From contig NZ_BOMG01000082.1 in assembly GCF_016862075.1 (NCBI RefSeq), positions 81,274-145,273 of the forward strand: 64,000 bases of DNA. Direction: 5' to 3'. The stretch is from Actinoplanes couchii. Lineage in GTDB: Bacteria > Actinomycetota > Actinomycetes > Mycobacteriales > Micromonosporaceae. A model generated the notes under the pieces. The model saw nothing but the letters and a program-made list of their open reading frames with translations, was not told the origin of the DNA and ran no database searches. This document shows positions 52,533-62,050 of this stretch, one piece after another (the stretch's first letter is position 1; every line of letters starts with the position of its first letter). The position numbers and the translations under genes are program-made.

Positions 52533-54049
52533 TTCGTCTCCAACCGCTGTCGGAGCAGGCTCTGGAGCCGCTTTTTGTCTGCTTTGGAGACCACGATGTC
52601 CAAGGAGACACGGGCTCGCGTCACCGCAACGTAGAAGGCCGCCGTGCCTGCCGCGTCGAAGGATGGGGGCAGATCACAGATGATCACACTCTCCGCTTCC
52701 AGCCCCTTGGCGATTCGGGGGGTGACGAGAGTGAACCCTCCATCGGTCACCGTGCGGGGCGCGGTGGAGGTCGTACTGATGATCCAGATGTCATCCCGAC
52801 GGATTCCGTCCTCCATCAGTCGACGTGCCACCTCCTGAGCCTCGGCCAGCCGGGTCTCCTCGTCGCATGTGTGCCAACGGACCTTCTCACCGTGCACGAT
52901 CCCGGGGTCACCGACGTCGGCTCCGAGGTACTCCTGGACCATGTGCACGATCGCCTGGGTGTTGCGTACGTTCAGGTCCAGGTCGACGGAGAGCGCCTCG
53001 GAAGCCACGAGTTCGAACACCTCGTCGTCGAAACCACCATCGACGTGCGCCTGATTGTTGGTGTCCAGGAACATCCGCCAGCGGCCGCGGTCCCGTCCGC
53101 CGATGACCACCGCATCGAGCCGATCCATCATCTCGGCGGACATCAGGTCCTGCGCCTCGTCGATGAATACCGCGTCGTACGCCTTGCCGGGCTTGACGCC
53201 GTCGAAGGCGATGACGTCGATACCGCGTCCCTCGACATGGGGAGCGAAGAACCGCATCAGTTCCGCGGAGTAGAAGGTGATCAGGACGGATCGTCCCTGG
53301 TCCGCCTCCTGTTTCGCGGCCTCCACGAGGACCAACGACTTACCGGTCCCCGCACCGCCGAACACCATCACTCGCGGGTTGCGGGCCAGGGCTGCGAGCA
53401 CGCGGGCCTGACCAGCGGTGGCACGGTTCTGCTCCTCGATGACCGCCCCACGTTGGGCGTCGAGGATCGGCATCCGGGTGAACTCGCCGAACAGCCGGGC
53501 ACGCAACTCGTCCTTCCCGGCGATTCGCTGACCCGTCGGAGCCTTCCGAGCATCCGCGGCCACCGCATCGAGCGCGGACGTCAAACCCGCGACGGTCATG
53601 TCGTCCTTCGCCAGCCAGTGCGTCGGCTGCCACTCCACCGAGTGGGGCGGGGTATCGATGTCGGGAGTGATGACGACCGCCTCGTGTGCGAACCAGCCGA
53701 CGCCTTCCTCCTTCAGGATGTCCCGCAGTGCGTACATGGCCGACTGAGCCTGTTCCATCGGTGAGCCCGCCAGCTTGTGCCAGTCGTTGCGCCGGTCGAC
53801 GCTGTACCAGACACCCTCGTACTTCCTGACTCCGCCGCCTTTGACCTCGATGACGATCAGGACTCGTTTCCACAGCACGACGAAGTCCGCCTCCGCCTGC
53901 TGCTTATAGGCATGTGATCGCAGCTTCACCGAGTGGAAGGCGACTGCGTCCTGGTCGCCGGACACCTCCCGTAGGAGTCGCGCCACACGCCGTTCGGCGT
54001 CGCTGCCGGCGTTGCGTTGGATGTCGGCCAGATCCGGTACGAGGATCAT
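52529..54049 (-). CDS. NERD nuclease domain - SF1 (UvrD-like) helicase fusion
   Basis: A 506-residue protein. Residues 10-130 form a NERD domain with an intact PD-(D/E)XK-like core: ADFVV (D55), then IEVKGG (E68, K70). A superfamily 1 helicase follows: Walker A FGGAGTGKSLV near 232, Walker B FIDEAQDLMS near 296, and the C-terminal FYVAVTRAR motif. ATG 54049 overlaps the GHKL-helicase stop by 4 bases, and its stop overlaps drmA by 4, so the three are translationally coupled. It is a good candidate for the cutting or end-processing enzyme of the system. Confidence 0.88.
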   Translation of the reverse strand: MILVPDLADIQRNAGSDAERRVARLLREVSGDQDAVAFHSVKLRSHAYKQQAEADFVVLWKRVLIVIEVKGGGVRKYEGVWYSVDRRNDWHKLAGSPMEQAQSAMYALRDILKEEGVGWFAHEAVVITPDIDTPPHSVEWQPTHWLAKDDMTVAGLTSALDAVAADARKAPTGQRIAGKDELRARLFGEFTRMPILDAQRGAVIEEQNRATAGQARVLAALARNPRVMVFGGAGTGKSLVLVEAAKQEADQGRSVLITFYSAELMRFFAPHVEGRGIDVIAFDGVKPGKAYDAVFIDEAQDLMSAEMMDRLDAVVIGGRDRGRWRMFLDTNNQAHVDGGFDDEVFELVASEALSVDLDLNVRNTQAIVHMVQEYLGADVGDPGIVHGEKVRWHTCDEETRLAEAQEVARRLMEDGIRRDDIWIISTTSTAPRTVTDGGFTLVTPRIAKGLEAESVIICDLPPSFDAAGTAAFYVAVTRARVSLDIVVSKADKKRLQSLLRQRLETK

Positions 54050-57000
54050 CGGTGCTGTACCTGCCAGAGGTCCTCGTACTCGCGGTAACCGAGCAGTTCG
54101 GTGACATCACCGAAGTTGTCCGCCATGTCCACGATGAGGCACTCCTCCTTGCCGCCGTTGGCCGGTCCTCGTAACCCTCGCCCGGCCATCTGAATGTAGG
54201 CGTTCGGACTGAACGTCGGACGCGCGATGTAGAGCGCCCGCACACCCGGTGCGTCGAAGCCCTGGATCAGGAGATCGCAGTTGGCGAGGACCCTGATCTC
54301 GCCGCTCTTGAACCTCTCGATGGTGTCGCGCCGCTCCTGCCTTCCGGACTGACCACTTACCGCCGCCGCGTTGACGTCGCGATATCGCAGCGTCGCTGCC
54401 AGGACTTGTGCGGACAGCACGTTCGGCGTGAACACCAGCACTGGCCAGTCTTCGTCCAACCCCATGATGTGCTCGACGAGGACGGACATTCGGGCATGAT
54501 CACGCCCGATCCGATCCATCACGCTCTGACTGATCCTGCGCAGGGTCTTTGCGTCGTTGCGCTCGCTAGGCTGCAGATCGACATGGATGCCGGGTAGGAC
54601 TTTGTGCTGGACTCGTGCGAGGACCCCGAGATCGGCCAGTCTCCGGTACGCGTTGTCCTGCTCGAAGGCGTCGATCTTTCGGCCACCGAAGCGGCTCACC
54701 AATGCAGCCGTTGCCGATTCCGAGGTGCCCTTGAAGGGCGTCGCGGACAGCCCCACCAACGGACGTTCCCATCCTCGACCCGCCACGCCGAGCCAGGTCA
54801 GAATCCGTGTGTATCGCTCGGATCCGCCCGCCCGGTGCCCCTCGTCGATGATGACGGCGGAGGCCTCCTTCAGCCAGTCGTACTCCGCATCACTCAAGAC
54901 GACGTCGAGTTGGGCGTCAGTGGCGACGATGAACCCGAATTCGGTGTCCGGCTCGTGGACGGCGTTGCCTTCCCACAGCCGTCCCACGGTCAGGGGTCGT
55001 TCGTCCCCGAGCCCGCGCCAGACCGTACTGATGGTCTGAACCGCTTGCTCACACAGTTCCTGAGACTGCGCGATCCACAAGACGGGGCCCGCCAGCCGGT
55101 CTTCCGTGAACAGCCTCAACACAGTCTCCGTGGCGACTCGCGTCTTGCCCGCTCCGGTCGGGAGCTCGACCATGGCCTTGAGATGGCGACCGTTCGCTTC
55201 ACGCAGCGTGAGAACGTCGCGAAGTTGGGTGCTGATCTTGCGTTGGAACGGATGCAGTTCGTTGAGCCGTACGGCGCCGGGAACGACGAACTCCTGATCC
55301 TGGCGCCGGTTGCGGCGACCTGCGTACATCGGGCCGAATCCCATCTTCCGTAGCCAGGAGATGGTGCTCGGACGACCTGCCCACTCCGCTGGCACATCGG
55401 GGAAACCTTCCTGCCGGAAGTTCTGTGCCAGCTGCTTGATCGAGTCCGAGCCGTAAACCGTCAGGAACAGCTCGGCCACCGAGGTGTCGTCGAGAATCAG
55501 ACCTTGCGCGTCGAGCGCCTGCCATAGCCCCTTCGGTAGCGCCTCACGCAAGTCGTCGGGCCCGAAGTAGACGTCGAGCCGATCAGCGTCGGCGGCAGCA
55601 GCCTGGGCGAGTTGGCGCAGTTCCTCCAACCGATGGTCGAGTCCTGCCTTGAGAACCTCTTCGCGGTCGGCATTCGTCAGACCCAGCTCGAAGGCCTCGC
55701 TGACGAACTGTAGGAGACGCCGTTCGTCGGCGTCGCTGCGAGCGAACAGATTCAGACCGTCGAGGTGCCACTCCAGCGACTGGTCCTCGACGCCGTCCTC
55801 GGTCGTCACGCGTTTGGCCAACTGAACGGCGCGGGTCAAAGTCGCGTTCTCGACCTTCCTGGCCACATGCGTCGTGCGCAGACCAGTGAAGACGTCGACG
55901 ATCCGCTCGTCTTCCTGTTCGCCCTCGATCAGCGTCGAGAAAGCGAAGCTGTCCTCGAAGCGGCGGCAGCCCACCGTGTCCACCAGTTCAGCCGCCCGCT
56001 CGGCCGTCGCCCGTAGGTAAGGGCGCTGACGCGACGACAGGAACGACTCCTGCTCATCGGAGGTGGCCAGATACACCCCTGCCGGCGGGCGTGACTCGGC
56101 GACACGCCCGATTCTGGCGGGAATGGCCGGCGGATGAGCGCCGGGGTAGGCGATTCGTGAGACGGCCAAGGTGAATTCGGTTAGGAGATCGTCGGTGACC
56201 CCGGGCGGGAACAGCGACGCTGCAAGCGCGGTCCTGAGTACCGCGACCGGAACCGCGTCCAGCTCATCCGGCAGATCCAAAGCTTCGGCGACCGGTGAAG
56301 GACCGCGGAACAGTGGCAGCAGCTTCTCGTACCTGACCAGGGATGGCGCGACTACCTCAGCGGGCGGGAGGAAGCCGCGGGTGGAGTGGACCAAGCCGGC
56401 GTTGTCGGCCGCCCAGCGTGCCGGCGACTGAACGGTGTAGGTGACACCCGAGTCGACGTCCTCGCAGGTCCAGAAGACCTCGCCGCCTTGCAGCAGAGCA
56501 GTGGTCCAGCTCGCGCGCAGCTGATCGGACGCCTTCGCGTCGCGCAGGATGTAGAGCATGGAGAACGGTCCCGGACCTTCACCGTGAAGCAGCTCGATGC
56601 GTTCGACCGGACGCTCGCCGGGATCCTGGATCGCATTGAGCTGACCGAGAAGCCACTCCCGATAGTCGTCGAGGTACGGCTCGTCCTCGACGGGGAACCC
56701 TTTCACCGGATCGCGGACCACCCCGAGCGCGTGTGCGGCTTGCGGTAAGCAACGCTTGCGATCCAACGCCTTGACACTCGGCAGTGCCGAAACGTCGGCG
56801 TCGATGTCGATCACTTGACGGGCCCATGCCCACTGCCCGTCGCCTGTCGGCACCTTGACCCTGCCCGAGTGGCCTTCCAGGGTCTTCACCGCGACGTTGG
56901 CGGGCAATGCGATCGCAGACTCCCAGAGCCGGGCGTAGTCCTCGTCGTTGGACATCGCATCGAGCCTGGCGAGACGCGCGGTGAGGATGGCGAGGGGATC

Positions 57001-58758
57001 GAGATCCCGGAAGCCCACCTGTCGAAGGAGCCCTTCGATACCGGGTTCGGCGAGAAAGCCCGGGAGAACGAAGACCGCCCCTTCGATCTCGACGCCCCTC
57101 TCCTGCCGAAGGAACACGACCTTGGCGTCCTGCACCGTTCGCAGGCCATGCGTGGTCGGGATGACTTTGGCCTTCTCGATGCCCTCGACGTTGCGTTGCT
57201 TACTCACGAATCGGAAGGCGTGCGCGGCGGAGACCGGGTCGCTTCCCTCGGCCCACTCGCGCAACCACGACAGGATTCCACGCTTCGGCATCACTGCCAG
57301 CGTCCTCTTCATGTCCGTTTCACGTGCGTCCAAGCCGACACCATGCCCGACCGCGAACAACTGACGAAGACGCGTGACTCGTTGCGGCGTGCTGTAACAA
57401 CGCCAGTGTGGAACATCGGATCCGGTATTCGGTGATGTCATCCACGCCTTATGGACCTCGTCGGGTAACCCGTAAGCGAAGTCCAGTGGCTTGAGTTCCG
57501 GTGCCCTAGTCAGAGCGCCTGTGGAGTCGGGGATCAGATCCAGGTCGGCGGACATCTGCGGGACCTGGGCACAGAGCACAGCGTCGCCGTATGACAGATC
57601 CTCCTTGCCTCGCGCCGGCAGGTAGTCGAGATGAGAAGCCGGGTCGTCCGGTGTCCGTACTCGAGTCACCATCCGTGCGAACATCCCCGCGAGGGTCAGG
57701 AGGATCTCACGATTGTAGTCGTTAGGCAGGAGAGTCGTGCGGTCGTCGTTCACGCTCCACGGAGCGTTGAACAGGGCGGAAGCCGAGGTCTTATCCTGCA
57801 GCGGAAAGTAGGACCAGAAACGGCCGACACGGAAGTCGGAGCCTCGCCGTTTCGGGATCGCGACGGTCACTTTCACCTCTGCCCGCGAGACGGCCTCGCC
57901 GACGTGTCGTCGTGCCTCCGCGGACGGAGCATGCATCCGATCCTCGACGATCCATTCCTCGTTCTCGCCGTCGGGGCGTTCGATCCTGAACAAGCCGTCA
58001 CCGAGATCCCGCGAGACATGGCTCGTCTCGAAGGACTCCGCACCGAGGACTCGGAGCCGCACTTCCCGCACGGCACCGACGAAGAGCAGGAACTGCGATG
58101 AGAACGTGGTGATCTCGCTGCGTAGACGTGGGATGTTCGACGCGTTGGGCAGTTTGACGATCGTGGTGGCCCATACGGACAGCTCCGCCAGGATCGGGTC
58201 CTGAGCGAATGCGGGAGCCGGGTCGATGGCCGTCGCGGTGCGGAGCACCGGGTATCGCTTCGCACCTGAACTCACTCCGCCCAGCGCGGTCAGTGCCTGA
58301 TGTGAGTTGAACCCGAACGACACGGAACGGCTGAAGACCTGTGGGCTGTCGGACACTGCCAGGACGGATTTGAAGCCGAGGCCGAACCGGCCGATCTCAT
58401 CTCCGCGTTTGCCGCTCAGGTGGGCGTGAGTGATGGCGATGAGCCCACTCTTGGAGAAGGGACGCCCCGAATTGGCGCAGTACAGCGTGCCGTTCGTGGC
58501 GTCGAGCACGATCTCGACGCGGCCGACGGGATCTCCGGTGTGAACCATGGATCCCGTCATGGCGTCGGCAGCGTTCTGCACGAGCTCGAGCAGAGTCCGG
58601 TTGGCGTACCCGCCGACTCGGATCGACTCCTCATGGTTGGCATGCTCGGAGATGAGTTCCGGCTTCGCGCGGTATGACTGGATGGTGCTGTCGAACAGTC
58701 TTTCGATCTCCTGTACGAGAATCGAATCCGGCACCCATGACTGCTTTGTCGTCGTCAT
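54046..58758 (-). CDS. GHKL (Hsp90/sacsin-like) ATPase - SF2 helicase fusion, copy 2
   Basis: A 1570-residue protein, first in the leftward defence operon. N-box LELVQNAADA (E58, N62) and GDEIGRFGLGFKSV mark the GHKL ATPase. The middle is unassigned. The helicase begins near 1167 (LHPFQRKI) with LPTGAGKTRV, VIIDEGHRAG (DEGH instead of DEAH), LSATPFKG, IQGFDAPGVRALYIARPTFSPN and QMAGRGLRGP. It is a clear paralogue of the protein at 40565-45193: the N-box residues lie at identical positions and the helicase motifs match closely. The two genes face each other across the island. No known DISARM component has this architecture. Confidence 0.88.
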   Translation of the reverse strand: MTTTKQSWVPDSILVQEIERLFDSTIQSYRAKPELISEHANHEESIRVGGYANRTLLELVQNAADAMTGSMVHTGDPVGRVEIVLDATNGTLYCANSGRPFSKSGLIAITHAHLSGKRGDEIGRFGLGFKSVLAVSDSPQVFSRSVSFGFNSHQALTALGGVSSGAKRYPVLRTATAIDPAPAFAQDPILAELSVWATTIVKLPNASNIPRLRSEITTFSSQFLLFVGAVREVRLRVLGAESFETSHVSRDLGDGLFRIERPDGENEEWIVEDRMHAPSAEARRHVGEAVSRAEVKVTVAIPKRRGSDFRVGRFWSYFPLQDKTSASALFNAPWSVNDDRTTLLPNDYNREILLTLAGMFARMVTRVRTPDDPASHLDYLPARGKEDLSYGDAVLCAQVPQMSADLDLIPDSTGALTRAPELKPLDFAYGLPDEVHKAWMTSPNTGSDVPHWRCYSTPQRVTRLRQLFAVGHGVGLDARETDMKRTLAVMPKRGILSWLREWAEGSDPVSAAHAFRFVSKQRNVEGIEKAKVIPTTHGLRTVQDAKVVFLRQERGVEIEGAVFVLPGFLAEPGIEGLLRQVGFRDLDPLAILTARLARLDAMSNDEDYARLWESAIALPANVAVKTLEGHSGRVKVPTGDGQWAWARQVIDIDADVSALPSVKALDRKRCLPQAAHALGVVRDPVKGFPVEDEPYLDDYREWLLGQLNAIQDPGERPVERIELLHGEGPGPFSMLYILRDAKASDQLRASWTTALLQGGEVFWTCEDVDSGVTYTVQSPARWAADNAGLVHSTRGFLPPAEVVAPSLVRYEKLLPLFRGPSPVAEALDLPDELDAVPVAVLRTALAASLFPPGVTDDLLTEFTLAVSRIAYPGAHPPAIPARIGRVAESRPPAGVYLATSDEQESFLSSRQRPYLRATAERAAELVDTVGCRRFEDSFAFSTLIEGEQEDERIVDVFTGLRTTHVARKVENATLTRAVQLAKRVTTEDGVEDQSLEWHLDGLNLFARSDADERRLLQFVSEAFELGLTNADREEVLKAGLDHRLEELRQLAQAAAADADRLDVYFGPDDLREALPKGLWQALDAQGLILDDTSVAELFLTVYGSDSIKQLAQNFRQEGFPDVPAEWAGRPSTISWLRKMGFGPMYAGRRNRRQDQEFVVPGAVRLNELHPFQRKISTQLRDVLTLREANGRHLKAMVELPTGAGKTRVATETVLRLFTEDRLAGPVLWIAQSQELCEQAVQTISTVWRGLGDERPLTVGRLWEGNAVHEPDTEFGFIVATDAQLDVVLSDAEYDWLKEASAVIIDEGHRAGGSERYTRILTWLGVAGRGWERPLVGLSATPFKGTSESATAALVSRFGGRKIDAFEQDNAYRRLADLGVLARVQHKVLPGIHVDLQPSERNDAKTLRRISQSVMDRIGRDHARMSVLVEHIMGLDEDWPVLVFTPNVLSAQVLAATLRYRDVNAAAVSGQSGRQERRDTIERFKSGEIRVLANCDLLIQGFDAPGVRALYIARPTFSPNAYIQMAGRGLRGPANGGKEECLIVDMADNFGDVTELLGYREYEDLWQVQHR

Positions 58759-59214
58759 GATCCAGCACCCCCAGTGCCACAGGTCTTCCCATGTCTGCTC
58801 GACTCGGTCGCTCCTGAGGGCGTGTCACCGGGGTGAGCTCGATACGGAACCATCCGGCAACCCGACTGGCGGAAAGCAACTCGGTCGACGGTAACATCCG
58901 AGCCGTTCAGTCGGGAGTCAATCACCTTATGCAAAGTCAGGCCCCTAAAATGCTGCGTCCGTGATGGCTGGATGGGTACGGCGATCACATCCGGCCGTCC
59001 GAACCTAGTTGGCATGACCGTCGACAGTGATTCCACCATTCGGCCAATCCTTGTAGTCACTCGGGCACCTTCGATAACAATCGTCAAGATCCGGACAAAA
59101 CGGCCAGGTCGGTTCGCCAGCCCACTTCCGATGAAGTCCTGTGGTATTCGGTTCGTTCGGGCGCAGCGATCGCGCGTATATCGAGTGTTCGTAGATCCGG
59201 TTCGAGGTCCGATT
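58759..59214. other. 456-base intergenic region upstream of the defence operon
   Basis: No open frame here reads like protein. The stretch is richer in A/T than its surroundings, especially 58915-59110. It probably holds the promoter of the leftward GHKL-NERD-DrmA-DrmB operon. I see no clear inverted repeat or recognised binding site. Confidence 0.5.
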
Positions 59215-60363
59215 TCATTCAATCATTCGATGACTGGTCCCTTGATCTTTAGACCATTTGTTGAGCTTCTCCGGTGCGATGTCGGGGGCCGGCACGATCG
59301 GGTCTTCGGGCCGAGCCAGGCGCCAAGGAGAGCCGTAAATGAGGGTGTTCGATTCGGAGTCGCCCTCCTGCCAGGGGTGGATGCGTGCACTCACGAATCG
59401 CCCGAGAGTCGGCGCTGGAAGGCCGAGTTCCTCCGCCATACGAGGGTGTGGGCGGTAATGGCCAAAAATGACGATTCCATCGGGTCGAAGTCGTATCCGC
59501 GAGTCGCGGACGCGTTTCGCGCTGTCCACCTGTTGCGCCGCGGTCAGCACCGTCGCCCGATTGACGAGTTCGCCGGGCAGCTCACGAAAAAGATTGTCGA
59601 CAGCGATCTGGCCGCGTGTCGCATAGGCGATCCGGTTGAGTTTCTGCGGGTCGCTGATATGTAGCAACGTGTTCTTCACCAGGTCTGCCCCCGCGACGAG
59701 CCAGAGGATTCTGCCGCGCCCCCTATCGTTTAGATGCCGTTTCTTGTCCCGTTGGTTGCCGCGAGGTCTCAAGACTTCCTCGCTGATCCGGATGAGACCC
59801 GACGCCCACCGGGCGGTGTACTCGTTCGCCCACACCACCAGTGCGATCTTGTCGCCGCGGCTGTACATCTCCTCCGGAATCTCCCATTCATAGAGGTTCC
59901 GCGACCATTTGCAGTCCACGTCCGCGCCGGCGATGTTGTAGTCCAGCTCCCGACCGTCGGAGAATTCAAATTCTCGTTGAAGCCAGATCTCCACCAGAGT
60001 GCCGATGTGGGTCTTCTCGGTCTTGAGTAGTTGAGTGAAGTCCCATCGACCGGTCCGTTGGCCGTCGTAGATCTGGTCCAGTGCCTCTCGGATGGCGTAG
60101 CCGGTTCGATCGCCGTAAGGGTCCAGGCGGGAGATCGCCTTGTGGACCGCCCAGAGTTCGGGGTCCTCCTCGATCGTCGGCGGGTCCACGAGGAGATCCA
60201 CGTCGGGGCCTCTCGAGTGCTTCGGTCGATTCTTCGACGTCGGGCGGGCAGGAAGCAGTCGTGACCGTCGTGCACGGAGCGTCGTGGGTAATGGGACGGG
60301 GTCAACCTCCCCTTCGGAGGGTTCATCCCATAGGGCGTCTTGGCCGGGGATCTCGAAAGTCAT
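59215..60363 (-). CDS. NaeI-family type II restriction endonuclease (predicted GCCGGC)
   Basis: A 382-residue homologue of NaeI, a two-site enzyme that cuts GCCGGC. The core aligns without gaps over the active site: IYDGQRTGRW, KTEKTHIGTLVEI (E125), LDYNIAGADVDCKW (D141, D150, K152). These correspond to NaeI E70, D86, D95 and K97, all at offset 55. The C-terminal DNA-binding Topo domain follows to about 350. The NaeI Leu43 position, known for its ligase-like motif, is Ile98 here. An extra 55 N-terminal residues are basic and Pro-rich. ATG 60363 follows GAGGG. The frame is intact, so the enzyme may be active and need the methylase at 39388. Confidence 0.92.
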   Translation of the reverse strand: MTFEIPGQDALWDEPSEGEVDPVPLPTTLRARRSRLLPARPTSKNRPKHSRGPDVDLLVDPPTIEEDPELWAVHKAISRLDPYGDRTGYAIREALDQIYDGQRTGRWDFTQLLKTEKTHIGTLVEIWLQREFEFSDGRELDYNIAGADVDCKWSRNLYEWEIPEEMYSRGDKIALVVWANEYTARWASGLIRISEEVLRPRGNQRDKKRHLNDRGRGRILWLVAGADLVKNTLLHISDPQKLNRIAYATRGQIAVDNLFRELPGELVNRATVLTAAQQVDSAKRVRDSRIRLRPDGIVIFGHYRPHPRMAEELGLPAPTLGRFVSARIHPWQEGDSESNTLIYGSPWRLARPEDPIVPAPDIAPEKLNKWSKDQGTSHRMIE

Positions 60364-60614
60364 CGTTCGCCCTCGTGTCTGGTCCCGAAGGTGTCGTGCC
60401 GTCGACACCAAAGTCTGACTGTGTGCGCACTGGATCAATCTTTAATCCGTTGACGATGCTAACAGCATTGAAAAGGCTTCGGTAGTCCTGAACGCGAGTG
60501 ATGGTGAGAGACCCGGGCTTCCGCGAGCGCACCAGCGGCTTGCTCAAGTGCTCAGCCGATCAAGCCGTTCGGTAGCGTGAAACGCAAGCCGCCAGTCAGC
60601 ACCGAGGGGAACAC

Positions 60615-61454
60615 GTGGAGCTTCTGCACTCTGGCAAGGTTCGGGACGTCTATGCCGACGGGGGCGACCTCGTTCTCGTCACCTCGGATCGGATCTCGAT
60701 CTATGACGTCATCCTGCCTACGCCTATCCCGGACAAGGGGAAGATCCTCACGCAGCTGTCGCTCTGGTGGTTCGAGCAGCTCAGCGACGTCATCCCCAAC
60801 CACGTCATCTCTGCCACCGACGTCCCTGCCGAGTTCGCGGGGCGGGCCATCCGGTGCGAGCGGCTCGACATGGTCATGGTCGAGTGCATCGCTCGTGGTT
60901 ATCTCGCCGGGTCGGGGCTCAAGGATTACCAGCGGGACGGGGCCGTCTCCGGGAACCCGCTTCCGGCTGGGCTGGTCGAGTCGTCGCAGCTTCCGGAGCC
61001 GATCTTCACTCCCAGCACCAAGGAGCCCGTCGGTGGTGGGCACGACGAGCCGATCGACTTCGAGGGCACCGTGGAGCGGGTCGGGGCGGAGCTGGCCGAG
61101 GAGCTGAAGCGGGTGACGCTGGAGGTGTACCGGCGTGGGTCGGAGATCGCGGCCGCGAAGGGGATCATCATCGCGGACACCAAGATCGAGGTGGGGCACG
61201 CGAAGGACGGCACCCTCAAACTCGGGGACGAGGTGCTCACTCCGGACTCGTCACGGTTCTGGGCTGCCGACGAGTGGAAGCCGGGGAACGCTCCGCGCTA
61301 CCTGGACAAGCAGTTCCTGCGGGACTGGTCGGGGCAGCTCACCGACTGGGACCGGACCGACCCGGGGCCGGAGATTCCGGACGAGGTCGTCGAAGCCACC
61401 CGGAATCGGTATGTCGAGGTCTACGAGCGGCTCACCGGCGAAAGCTGGCGCTAA
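60615..61454 (+). CDS. purC: Phosphoribosylaminoimidazole-succinocarboxamide synthase
   Basis: A 279-residue purine biosynthesis enzyme (SAICAR synthetase), which joins aspartate to CAIR using ATP. Family motifs: LLHSGKVRDVY at the start, TSDRISIYDV, VECIARGYLAGSG, then GIIIADTKIEVG and PDSSRFW. The GTG start follows GAGGGGA. It is a housekeeping gene marking the right edge of the defence island. About 250 bases separate it from the divergent NaeI-type gene and hold both promoters. Confidence 0.95.
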   Translation: MELLHSGKVRDVYADGGDLVLVTSDRISIYDVILPTPIPDKGKILTQLSLWWFEQLSDVIPNHVISATDVPAEFAGRAIRCERLDMVMVECIARGYLAGSGLKDYQRDGAVSGNPLPAGLVESSQLPEPIFTPSTKEPVGGGHDEPIDFEGTVERVGAELAEELKRVTLEVYRRGSEIAAAKGIIIADTKIEVGHAKDGTLKLGDEVLTPDSSRFWAADEWKPGNAPRYLDKQFLRDWSGQLTDWDRTDPGPEIPDEVVEATRNRYVEVYERLTGESWR

Positions 61455-61457
61455 CGA

Positions 61458-61664
61458 TCAGCTGACCGCCGGTGCCACCGCGGCAGGGGCCTGCGATGCC
61501 ATCCACTGCCGCCGCTTGCGGAGCAGGTGGCTGCCGTAACCGCCGATCAGAACCGCGGCCACCAACCCGGCCACGCCGCCGAAGACGACACAGATCGGGG
61601 CGATCGTCCACAGTGCAGCGATTGCCCACGGAGTCGGCGGAACAGCGGGTGTGGGGTTGGGCAC
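61458..61664 (-). CDS. Small membrane protein
   Basis: A 68-residue protein with a Pro-rich N-terminus, two adjacent hydrophobic helices (about 12-45) and a basic tail (LLRKRRQW). GTG 61664 follows GGAGG; ATG 61679 is also in frame. It ends 3 bases from the convergent purC stop. No family was recognised. Confidence 0.55.
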   Translation of the reverse strand: MPNPTPAVPPTPWAIAALWTIAPICVVFGGVAGLVAAVLIGGYGSHLLRKRRQWMASQAPAAVAPAVS

Positions 61665-62050
61665 GGCGGCTACCTCCATCCGGGGCCTCGGCGGATGCGG
61701 TCTGAGCCTGGAAGGCGCGGCCGAGGTTAAAGGGGTACAGGAAGCGCGTACCCCATTCGGTGCGACAGAAAACGGCTTGGCGGACAACCGCTGGGCCGTT
61801 TTTTCGAAGAAGGTCCTGAAGCCGGCCCGCACCGCGGAATTCCGGGGTCAGGTAGAGACCCGAGGCCGGTGGGAGACGATCCAAGGGGCGGCCGCGCTCT
61901 CAAGGGTGACCGAAATTCACCATGGCGAGTGATTCGGAGGCCAAAGATTCAGGCACCCACCGCGGTGCAGGGGAAGGAAGGCGCTGGGGAAAGCGCCTGG
62001 AGGTGCCCAGGAAGGAAAGAGGCGCCCAGGAGGGAGAGGCCGCAACACGC
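61665..62050. other. 386-base intergenic region
   Basis: No protein-like frame was found. It contains a short inverted repeat at 61732-61754 (7-bp arms) and the terminator-like hairpin at 61769-61804. A purine-rich stretch lies at 61965-62040. Confidence 0.4.
61769..61804. terminator. Rho-independent-type hairpin with T-run
   Basis: Arms AAAACGGC and GCCGTTTT enclose an inner GCGG/CCGC stem; six T follow on the plus strand and four on the minus. For the minus-strand genes ending at 62051 it would act about 250 bases downstream. Confidence 0.45.

Noticed and set aside
58755..59222. A 155-codon minus-strand frame between the NaeI-type and GHKL-helicase genes
   Set aside because: No ribosome binding site, poor codon use and no protein-like features; treated as promoter DNA.
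59190..59225. A GGTTCGA-like tRNA T-loop sequence
   Set aside because: No matching acceptor, anticodon or D-arm could be folded around it.
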